Origin: Himantopus leucocephalus
Lineage: Eukaryota; Chordata; Aves; Charadriiformes; Recurvirostridae
Reading direction: 5' to 3'
Length of the DNA stretch: 64,000 nt
Assembly (NCBI GenBank): GCA_003993805.1
Contig: RSEF01000003.1
Coordinates: 89,783,401-89,847,400 of the forward strand
Part shown: piece by piece, positions 12,701 to 24,700 of the stretch
Layout: every line of letters begins with the position of its first letter
Position numbering within the stretch: position 1 is the first letter of the stretch
Position numbers and translations under genes: made by a program
The notes under the pieces: model-generated
The model's database searches: none
Seen by the model: only the letters and a program-made list of their open reading frames with translations
Told to the model about the DNA's origin: nothing

Positions 12701-15700
12701 AATAAAGCTTTGTGAAGTCAAGCAGTGTACTTCAACTTTGTGTTTCTTCCTTTCCTAGTTAATTTATTACATTTAGGTCTGTACTCATTTCTTGCAGAGC
12801 CATAAAACTTTCAAATTCTTTAAGAGGTAGCTTTGTTTAAACAAAGCATTAATTAAGCTTAACCACAACACTGCATCTTAACTTCTTGTTTGAAATATTA
12901 CAATTTTACCAGTAGATGAATTCAGAAACAATTATTGTTTAATTATAGTACAAATGTCTCATCCCTTAATAATTTTTAAATGACAGCATTACTTGTGGAC
13001 CATTGTACAACCTTATGATCAAACTAAACATGTTAAAAAGTACTGTGAATGCACAGTCTATTTCCCATAGTTTCATAACCCACCATGGACCAGTCTGAGA
13101 ATCCTCATATAAAAGCCAGCAGAAGTTGTTGGGATTTTTTTTTGGTCTAGGACTTGCACATTATCTTCAGTGTATTTGTAACCCAAATGATATAATGACT
13201 TTAAGACAAAAACATAATTACATTTTTTATTTTGTTTTCTCTGTGAGATGGGCTTCCTTTGGAATTGTCTTCCAAGCACTTAGTAAATGCAACAAGCCTG
13301 CCATTGGCTTCTTCAAAGGAAATTTTCACAAAGAAGTCAGAAATATTATTTCTAATACCAATGTCAGTAATTATTTTTTCAAATATTGAGTTTGCATGAG
13401 TATCAAGACCAGTTTCAAAAATCAAAATGATGTACTGTTCTTCTTGACCTAAAAAAAAAGCAGACGGAATATTATTAATTTAGAAACAAAATGAAGTAAG
13501 TTGCAATTATAAACAGATTTCAAAGAAATGTGGACCAACACGTGTACACACTGCTAACAATGCATAGAAGCAGTAATATATGTGCACGCAGATGGACAGA
13601 AGGATTAACTACCAAACCCTTCTACCTACATTTGCAAAAAGAGTGCATTCTACCTTAGTCTAGAAATGTTAATTATTACACCTGATAAATTTTTACAATA
13701 ATAGAATAATAGAATGGTTAGAGTTTGAAGGGTCCTTGAAGATTGTCTAGTTCCAACCCCTCTGCCATGGACAGGGACACTTTCCACTAGACCAGGTTGC
13801 TCAAAGCCCAATCCAACCTGGCCTCAAACACTTCCAGGGATGAGGCATCCACAACTTCCCTGGGCAGCCTGTTCCAATGCCTCACCACCATCACAGTAAA
13901 AAACTTTTTCCTAATAACGAATCTAAATATATGCTCTTTCCGTTTAAAACCATTACCCCATATCCTACCACTACACTCCCTCATAAAGAGTCACCCTCCA
14001 TCTTTCCTGTAGGCCCCCTTCAGATACTGGAAGGCCGCNNNNNNNNNNNNNNNNNNNNNNNNNNNNNNNNNNNNNNNNNNNNNNNNNNNNNNNNNNNNNN
14101 NNNNNNNNNNNNNNNNNNNNNNNNNNNNNNNNNNNNNNGGTTATTCCTCCCCAGGTGCAGTACCCCACACCATGCAGCTCTTTTGGCTAAAAATTTGCAG
14201 ACATTTTCTACAAATTTTACTAAGCTTTTTAGCATTTTTTTAAATATATTTAAATGCATGAAAACTGGTAGTTTCTATGCACCTACATGTTAGATGCAAC
14301 AAACTTAAATATTTGACTGAGCAAGGGCTAACGCTTATCTTTACAGGTTGTGAGACACCGTTTTGCACATAATAATGACAAAATACAATAGTTCTGCTTT
14401 ACAAATAACAAAAGGCAAAATTCAATAGGACTGCATCTTCATGGAAACTTAAGATTAACGAAAGGAGGCAAAGCTTATTTCAGGCCCAAAGCAAAACAAA
14501 AGAAGTAAAGCAGCAGTTGTAAGCTCACCATTTCCTTAACTATGTCACTGTATTTCTTTCAGTAACATGAAATATACAGCTCATAGGCTAGAGAAGAAAA
14601 AATTTTCAAGGGGGATATAGACAGGAAAGGTCAAAGATGTATGTGTGGTTTTACTCTCTACCTATTTCTACCTATTCTCTGCATCCAAAATAAAAGAACT
14701 AATAAAGTGTTAAAAAGCTAACATGTTTTACAGGAGGTTACTCTTGCCTTTTGTTTTTGTTAATCATTTTCAAGACAACCTTTGCCGATCGTCATCAGAG
14801 TATCTCCAACTCTTCAATTAGGATGAAGGGGAAGAACTAATGAGCCAGTTGCATGCACACCACAAATTGCTAACTCCTGCTACCTGTGAATTTTCCTTCT
14901 GCCAGTAGAAGGCAGAGATAATGCAAAATCATTTTGTTTTTTATTCACCAGGCAGTTCAGGCCAAATTTATACTCTTTTTTTTATTTCCCTTTTATCTGA
15001 ATACAGGCACCCAGTATAATTTATTACATACGTTACAAAACCAGAATTGACATTTCATTATGATTCATTTGTTAATTTCTTTGGCAAAGTTATTTCATTC
15101 AACATATATTGAGTATTAACATAAAATGAAAGATGTACTCACCTTCTTGACTTTCTAGGCGTATTTTGATATAATCCAGGCAAAACTGTGGAAGACAACA
15201 TAATAATAAGATTTCACATCTTCTCCAAACCAAAGTTGACTTAATGCCTTTTAACTGTTAGTAAACGTGTTTCGATTAAGTAAGTACTTAAGTAATGAAA
15301 ATTTTAAAATAAAAATGTAAAATGTGTATTTTTTTTTAAAAAACAAAGTGTACTTTTTAGCACAACTCAAGGAAGACAGTATATTCTTTAGTATTCAGTG
15401 TCTCTTTCAGTCATATTGACTGTTGAAACTTAAGTTCTCTCCTAAGTACTCCGTTTTCAAAAAGGTTTAAAATATACTGAGAAATACCAGAAATTATAAG
15501 GAGAAAAAATGATATATCTTAAAAAGAGAACGTCATTTATCAGTATTTAAGCAAATCAAGCAATACAGTTTTGCAGAGAGTTGGAAAGAACAAGTAACAC
15601 CTCTCTGCTATTTATGTGGTTATCCCAGCAAGAAGTATGCATTTTATCTGGTTTACTACATACAACTAACATGCAATGTCTCCTTGAAAGTCTCCATGTA

Positions 15701-18700
15701 ACTTAGAAGGTTAACCAAAAAAAAGATAGTGTTCTACAGAAGCAAAATTTTTCACCTGCAGACATGCCACTTCTTCCCACCTATCAATATCCATTTTTTG
15801 GTAATTGTTGCCTTCAATCAAAATAATCAATCAAAATAATCCATAAGCCCCCGCCCCCCAACCAAGTAAACACAGTTTTCAAGGGTTTTGCAGGCATGAT
15901 GTTTCTATTAAACACCAGAACTAGACTGTATGCGTTAGTATGTAACAGTACTTTGGATTCTTTGGGAATCACAGCCTCTGAAATAGAGACAAACTTACTC
16001 TTCCATAGACAAAGGCAAAATATTATGTTGATCAAGTATGAAAATAACAACATCCATCAAAAACTGAAAGGAGATTTGTCAAATAACAAGTTTACTTACA
16101 ATGACAGGTTCCACTACCATTCTTCGTAGCGTTCCTATTCGTATACTTCGACAGTTCAGAATGACACTTTCACAGGAATTTTGGTAATTTAGAGGTACAG
16201 CCTCTGTTACGATCTCTTGAGAAATAACTTTACGACGTTTTATTGGAGCGTTAGACACAATGTTCCCAAACTGAAAAGTAATTTTCAAGGTTTCAGGACG
16301 TCTCACTAAGATTTATTGCTAAAACAAGCTTGTTAAAAATGAGTGACTAAATTTTTGGCTACTTTTCTGTTGGTCAACAGGATTACTCACTATAACAGTC
16401 ACCTCAACCATATACAGAAGGTAGAAATTTTCTAAGGGACTTTTTGAAACACCTGACAATGTTAATATTGCTAGATTCAAGAAAAAAAAAGTAAGCTGAA
16501 ACTTGTAGACATTTTTTTTTAACATTTCCAAATCACAAATAATGATTCTAAAATTGCCAAAACCACTTTAGTTTTTGTCATTTTGAAACACCATTCAGCC
16601 CAGCAAAACAAATGTATTTTTCATATATTTTATTTATTTATATAAAAACACTAATGATGTAAAACCACCACAATATTGGTGGTTTTCTTTCAGTTTTTAT
16701 TAGTCCAAGCTTTTGGTGACTGAAAACACTGAATAATTACTGAAGTACAGTAGCAGGAGTAGAATCTTCAAGAAATATAAATAAATAAGCCCAATCAAAA
16801 TTCCTTAAAGCAACTTTAAAAAACTATTAAGATGTTTTTAGGATAGATTCCAGGGTCAGAAGACTACATACTGAAAGAAGGCCATGTGGAGTTTGGCTCC
16901 AGATGCTGACTGAAGCTGTAATCTCAATTAAGTCTCCTGTTTACCAACAGAACAATCTTACAAAAAAACTATTAAAACAAAAGAAAGCGGGCTGAGAGTC
17001 GTCAGATTAATATATTTATTTGTTGTTTTGCTTATAATGCTCTACTTTGTTGAAGGATTTTCTGTACACTAGTCTTTTCTTTGGTATTTATAATTTCATA
17101 AAGCTGCCCATTAATAAACATTCTTTTGGGTTGCAAAATACAATTAAACTCCTACAGAAAAACATTTCTAAGGGATTCGATATTTCTATTAAGACTAAAT
17201 CTCGACAATTATTTCAAGTCCCTAATCACTAGCCTACCTTGGCCATAGTTCAAAATATAGTTTTGGACGCTTCATTTAAATACGGTGGAGAAGGCAGAGA
17301 TTCTAAATCCCTGCAATTAAAATATCTTCCTAGGGCTCTTGTTGAAGACAGTTTTTCATTCTTGTCTGGCGACTAGCTAAATATTATTAAAAGCTCAAAA
17401 CTCAAGTCACAGACAAACAGTAAAATAGTAAACATTAAAGTGGTGCTATATTCAAGTAGTCTCTTCAGTAAATAATTAATTAATATTTTGAGAGAAAAAC
17501 AAACGAACAAAGCTTCTTAAAGCTTCCTCTATCATATGACAAAAACACTGTGATAGCTGCAATTCTTTGTAGTTTCCTTGAATCAATGCAAAGTTTGTGT
17601 TAAATTTTACCGAAAAAAAAAATTCTGTTTCCCTTGTTTTCAAAACCAAGCTCTTTTCTACTTTTGTATAAAATATGCAGTTAATTTCCAATGTTACAAC
17701 TGGTTCTTAAAGACTAGTGAACAGGAACATATGGATATACAAAGGAAAACATTTGGCAGAGTTTCAGAAGTCTTAGACACCAGTGCCTTCACAATGCAAC
17801 GCTTTCAATTAATCCAGCACATAACACATGAATAACTGAAAATTGAAAGTATTCATCATTCAAGCTTTTAGCCCCACAGCTTTATTGTAGGCTAGAGGTT
17901 CACAGCTTTATATGGATAATGGTGACTAATTATACACCACATTATAAACATCCATAATTTCATCAATTACAGCACTAGAATATTGGCTTCTGAATCTCAA
18001 AATAGCATGAAGGTTTTGGCATCATTACTCTAGCGTTCTAACTCAGAAAACAAAGGATTTGAGACTGCAGGTGGAAATCTGATCAGATACTCTTGTTGAA
18101 CAAAACTCACAATAGTGAAACTGGACAAGTGACCCAAGAATGATTTTAATCAGCACTATTAATTTAACACTAGTTATCACAGGTAATTCATTCTTCTAAA
18201 TGGCTCTCACTACTGAGGCATTCTAAGCTTTTAACATTCTGTGAAAGCTGTCCCCTTTGACAGCCCTTAAGGAGCCTGCTCATGGTGAATTTTTTGTCTT
18301 TGTTTATCCAATTTTTGCAATGGTGCTCAATTAAAAAACAAAAGCCCCACCATGAAATCCTTAAAGTAAGCGCTATTAACTGTGACAGTTGTCAAAGTAT
18401 TTGAAATTTAAAGGGCCACTATTTTTCCCAGTGTCTCTTTTTATGTTTAAGTTCATAGGTCCAAAGTCTTACCAGGCAACAGCTGGTACTGACATTCTTC
18501 TGCAAACTAAGTAGGCCCTTGAGTTTCAGAGAGATACCCTGCCCAGTCTCAAAGAGTACACATTCAACACAGAAGCATCTACGTTAAAAGCATAATTCGA
18601 ATCATTATGAACGCTTGTGAAAATATAATGAACACATTTTCTTATGTTTCCAGTATTATGTAAGCAGAGATACTACTTGATGAGCTGCTAAATAAGAAAA

Positions 18701-21700
18701 GCAATCAAATATAGTCAACTTCTGACAATGCAAAACAGCCTTTACATTTTCCATTTATGATTTGATTTTTGTTTTCTTTAAACAAAGCATTAAATAGTAC
18801 CTGATCTTTCATTCTTGCTTTTCTCGGTAGTGTGACTGCAATTTCTGTATCTGTTGTTATACTACCTATTCTCTGTTCTATTCCACAACTGTTTTCCTTT
18901 AATGCTGCTTCCACCTTTCCTGTAGAAGGAGCTGGGGAGGAGCGGGCTGAATCTGCAGGACGAGGTGAAATGCTTTCCATTCTCCTAGTGCTGCCACTAT
19001 CCTCATCATCATCATCATCACTAGACAAAACAACTAAACAGAAAATATTAAATTCTCAACCACTACATTTTTCTGTAACAGAAATTTCTTTTCAAGCAAC
19101 AGCTTAAAAATAATTTATGTAATTGTCCTGCAGTGCCAAGAAAGTCCACATTTATCATTATATTATGCTATTATTAATGTTTATTTGGAATCTGCTCGCA
19201 GGTGCTCTCTCCCTCATTTTTATTTCTCACAACTAACTATACAAAAACTGGGTATCATTAATCCGCCTCTAAACACAGAAGTGAAGGCATACATTTCTTG
19301 GTTCAATCAAGAATTGACAGTGAATAGTACAACTTTAAGAAAAACTGACAAGAGAAATTATGACTGACATTATTCAAATCAGCAAGACAACATGGTCTAG
19401 TAAACTACGCATGGAACCAGAAACATCATTTCCCAAATTCCAGTTCCTTCCTGCTTAAAAATTAATTCAAGTTTATGCAGAGAAAGCACAACAATTAACA
19501 TTTTATAAATTATGAAATTCAAATAAATGCATAGCTCAAAAGGAAAGAGGGAAAACATATAAAATAAAAAAAAACCCCAAAGACTGTCTTTCCCTTTGGG
19601 ACAATAAATGATGGAATTCTGCCAAGAATGTTTTTCTTAGCATTATAAAGTGTAAGTCTTTAAAAATTAAAAAAAAAAAAAAATTAAGAAGATTAACAAA
19701 ATAATGGTTTTTTTATCCCAGTGTTCATCTTTCTCAGAGAGTACCTCAGCATATGAAAAGGAGATTATAAAAAGGTGTGTCTCTCTTCCCCAAGAATACA
19801 TCCACAAAAAAATTCCATGCAAAATCAGAAATGTAAACCTGCAAGGACAGTTCCTTCATTATACAATATTTTCAGTTTCCAGTTTATAGCTATATTCATA
19901 AAAAAGGTACTTACTTGGATCATTTAGTTCAGATGGTCTTGTACTCCTCTGTCTTAAGTTTCCTGCAATTTTAGGACTTTTTGTCCCAGTTATAAGACCA
20001 ACTTTTCCATTTTGTCTTAACATAGAATGTCCTGCAACTTCGTTACTCAGTAGAATATCCGTCGGACCTTTCCCAACAGCAGAACTATAAAACTTCTTTG
20101 TGTTGAACGCTGTACCTGATGATTTTTGCCCTGTTGAATTCTGATGTATTGAAGAACGTGATAAAGGTCCCACAGATTCACTTAATGTCACAGTTTGTCT
20201 GGAGACTCTCTGCAAATCCTTTAGAGAAGCACTTTCACAATGTCGGCATTTGGTCTGGTTTTCATTTGCCCGCCCACAATTTGGACAATCAGTAGAATAA
20301 TCAATTTGTTCCAAAAGCTAGAGGGGAAACACATACACAAAATCAGTAACTGTGTAAGTACAAAGATACCATTTTCAAATCTTGCATTTCCTCTCAGTTC
20401 AGAATGAAGATAGACAACACTATATTAGCAATTACAGAGAAAGCAAACATTAAAATACAGTTTGATTTTTTTTCATTTAAGAAAATGAAAAATGTTCTAA
20501 CAGGAACAAATGTCATTTGTGGCAGTTTTTAAAAAGGGATTAATGTTGGACAATTCAGATTTTCCTTTTTGCCTTTTTTCTTTCCATACGTAAAAGGTTG
20601 CACACCATTCAGATATATCCATCAGCAAGAAGGTCCAGTTACATCATTTCTGTAAAAATAGTTTCACTGGACGAAAATAAAGTAACCTAAGGATCCACAG
20701 AGCAATGGTAAAGAGGACTAGAAGCAACCTCCGAGGTCATGAAGCTCATTTGTCCTCCCAGGATATCTTCTAACAGCCTGGCAAAGCGTGCAGAAAAATC
20801 ACTCCTTTAAAAGAGAAATTAAAAAAATAAAAGAAGAGAGAAAGAAAGAAAAAAAAAAAAACAGGACTTGAGGAAAAGGAGTTTTCTAAACTTTCAAGAA
20901 GAAAGCAGGGGCTACAAGGGAAAATGTATCCTACCACTGCAAACACAAAGATGTGTTTTGTTTCTCTCACATGTACTTGGTCCTACTTAATTACGTATCA
21001 CAAGTGCAGAACTTGGACTTCTGAGTCTAAGGGATTCAATACTAACACATAAGCTACTGAATGTGTACTGAGTTGAATACAGTAGAACTGAAATTTAATG
21101 TTTGTTATTTTCTCCTGGAGCACTGAGCTCAAATGACATAACCACTGTACTGTGAACTACTGAAGATAATAAATACCTACACCCCACTAAAAATGTTTTG
21201 AACCTATTTTCAAAACAAAACAGCTATCACAATTTGTACCCCCCATATCCCCGGCCATGACCACTTTTCCAATAAAGAGGACTTCCTCACATGTGGGATC
21301 TTCAATCATTTTTGGAAATAAATGTAAAGACAGAAGTCATACAAGAATATATTATTTTTACAGAGTTTCTGCAATTTAACGAAGCTACACATATTGTAGC
21401 AAAACAGATGCAAAAAACCCACGTGTATAAAATGTATCAGACCTTTAAGACCTGAGTCGTGGGATAAGATAGCAAGTGACATGAAAACCACTGTTGTACC
21501 TCAGTGCTCAGCTACAGGATGCAGTTTTTACAAAGATACTGCTAATCACATTGAAGAATTTCAATCAGATATTAAAACACTCAACAGAAGCTACCAATCG
21601 TACCTGAAGAATCTTAAGTATAGAATAACTACACCCTTCTACTTCGACCACACACCAAAAATTTCAAATCAACTTCTTTTCCATGGTTTGAGAGCCTGCA

Positions 21701-24700
21701 TCTTGATGATGGGGGTAGCAGTGTTTAATTAAGAGGGGAGTACTCTTTTTTAGACTCTATTTTAAGATAAATGACTACTTAAGTAGATATGTTCTACCTA
21801 AACGTGTCTGCCTTATAGTTTTTATAATAAAGTATTTTTTAAACTTTAAAATCTGCAAAATACAAATACTATACGCACTATACAAATACTCTGCCCTGTC
21901 TCTAAGAAATGATTCAGAATCCAAACCTTTTGTTATTTTTCAGCTTTTTTTTTATAGTAAGCACATATGAAGCAGAAAATCCTCCTTCCTTTAAAATTAT
22001 GTACATTTTTAACAATTAGAAAGTGCAACCTGTTACAGTCTAGTAAGATGAAAACCATTTGCACTTTGCCTGACAAGCAGCTGGTTATGTCTGTAACTCC
22101 TCTGGCACAAAACCACTACCAACACTTTTGAATTGTTCAGTTTCCACAAACCTCTGATCGATCATCTGCACACTTCAGCAACTCATGGCTCATGAAAGTG
22201 CATACGGTTCATGACAAATGCATAAATCATTGTATTAAATCCCTTTGCTGTAACAAAGGATAAAACTCTTAAGCCATTTAAAAAAAGAAAATAAAACCAA
22301 GAGTTCTGTTAGTGAATTCAGCTGCACCAGGATCTGTTCTATATCCAGAAAATGTATCCACAGACTATACAGTCTTACAGGATCATAACTATCCTATGGG
22401 ATTACAGTAAAGGTTCATCTAGGCCTGTGCTGTACTTTCAACAGTAGCCAGTGGTAGTGTTGGGAGCACAGGGAACAGAGTAAGGATATATCCTCTTTAC
22501 TTGATGTAATTACCAATTTAGACATTTCCTGAATAAGCAGTTGAATTTAAATCAACCTGTTTAATGATGATGCAGCCTCACAAGTTTATTCAATCTCTTT
22601 TTGAAATCTCATAATACATTGTGTGAAAAATATGGGTGTTTTGCCTTTTTTAAGCTTACTGTTTGACACTTTTAACACAGGCACTCAGATCTTGTGTCTG
22701 AGAAAAAGTAACTAACTGGTTTCCACTCATGACTGTTGGTGTTCTCAACTTTACAGATTTCATAGATACGCATGGGAAAAAGTACCAGATGTAATTATTA
22801 AATACTGTTTACAAGTGCAATCTGTCTGATGGCTTTGGAAATAAAATCATGCCCCTGGAACAACATAATCGAGTCTGCTTTTTTTCACCAGGGAGACAGA
22901 GAACAGCTTGTTTTAGCAATGTGGTCAGCTACATGCAATCTGGCCCAAAGACACCAAACTGCTGATGCTTCTACATGCAGCTCCAGCCCTCACTTTCCAC
23001 GTGTATACAACTCAGGAAGTAGTTTTGGAAGTCAGTACCATGGCTTTAATAGGGAGGAACAAGCTGAAAGCGCACCTTCCTTCTACATGTACAAAGAGTC
23101 TTCTAGTTTGAGCTACGAGATACTGCAAAAGGCCTGCACAGACTACAATCCAGCCACAAATGATGAAGCTACCCTCCTTCCTCTCATGCTAATTCATGTT
23201 ATTTGTAAGCAAGAAACTATGTATTAAAAGATTACATCTGTTAGATCTTCAGACTGAAAATTGTTTTATCAAGGCAGTGACAAGATTCTATTTACTTTCA
23301 AATTGTTTTCTTCAATGACCATTTCAATCCAGGAGACTGTTTCTTGCTCTTGTCCCTTACCCGACAGGACATAAGCAATGAATATTTTGCTTCTTTAAAC
23401 AAACATAAATAAAGTTATCAATGTAATGATTAAAACAAAACCCACAGAACTGTCATGTCTTCTGTTTTAACTGCTTTGCTACTTCATTACTTAGCTTTTA
23501 TAGATCATATCTATATGGATATCACACATAGATCAAAAACTCATCTGTTAAAATTTCCAAGTAACATCACATTAATTAACTAAATATATAATGGAAATGC
23601 ATAAGATTAGTACCAAGTGTTTCATCCTAACAAAGAAATACAGTCTGACTTGCTTTCTAATACACAGCAGCAATAACAAGCTGATTATATATAATAATCA
23701 CAGATCTACTTTTTGGTTTGTTTGTTTTTGGTTTGGTTTTTTTTTTCTAGTCAAGAACTCCTTACAGGAAGTTTGCCTTTGCTACTCAGTGTTACCTGTA
23801 TGTGGGCATTATGAATCTTCCATAGTAACCTTGGAAGATGATAAGAAACACAGAGAGGCTTAAAGGAACTTCCAAAATATCTTATATCTGATACTCAGAA
23901 AAGTTCCAGACAAAACATCCTGGTTGGCTGCATCTAGACCAGAGAATGCAATTTGGATACCTGCACTATTTTCACTGAGAAAGACAGCAACTTAGTAAGA
24001 AGCACTTGTATCTTTGCAGTACCTCTGTCTTCATTGTTATAGTGAGTACAGAAAATCATGACGCCTTAAAAAAAAAAAATCTGTCAAAGAGTAAAATATT
24101 GTTCCTCTATTTCATAGACAGCAAACCAAAATTATCAGTTTCTGGTTTATCGATCAGCCAATCAATTTAAATGCAGGTTCTTTTGCTTTCCAGTAGAGCA
24201 TCTATTTGTTCAAATCAGAAAATAAATACTTCATAACTAGTGTCAGTATTAACACTTCAATATCTCTATCGTAACTTTTTTAAAAATTTAATTATCTAAA
24301 TCTTTCTCCCAACTAAAGATTTTTAGAACATCAACTTATTTTACAACTGAATGTCTGCTTTTAAAATACGCATCAACATTTAAAATTAAAGAGAAGTATA
24401 CATTTTTAAAAACTAACCCACCTTTAACTGGCTTAAGCATTTTTTTGTAGCGGAAGATAGAGTCAAGTCAGATTGATAAGAATTGCAGTGACGTTTTTGT
24501 TGCACTTTTCTCTTAATTTCCGAATCTGATTCTGATTCTGACTCTTCTGTGTTTTCCATTATACTGTCTAGTAGGGAAAAAAAAATGCAAAAGTGTTAAC
24601 AAGATATGTCTACTCGTATGTTGTTAAAATTATTATCAACTTATGTCTTCACATACAGTAACCTGAACTAAACAGAAACAACTTTTTAAAGACCCAACAA

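Larger units (their letters stand above)
13449..15142 (-). other. SENP6 intron(s) between visible exons 12 and 13; expected exon absent
   Basis: This interval contains a CR1 element broken by a 100-N gap. By analogy with human SENP6 it should also contain an exon of about 60 codons (with ECEWCNVRK-like and PVVFLQ-like blocks). I read the minus strand through the interval and found no match. See findings. Confidence 0.7.

Noticed and set aside
14500..14560. Possible donor-like GGTGAGCTT on the minus strand as the missing exon
   Set aside because: The upstream frames contain stops and do not resemble the expected SENP6 residues.
22829..23227. 132-codon plus-strand frame in an intron
   Set aside because: No domain, no homology recognised, and no codon-conservation cue.
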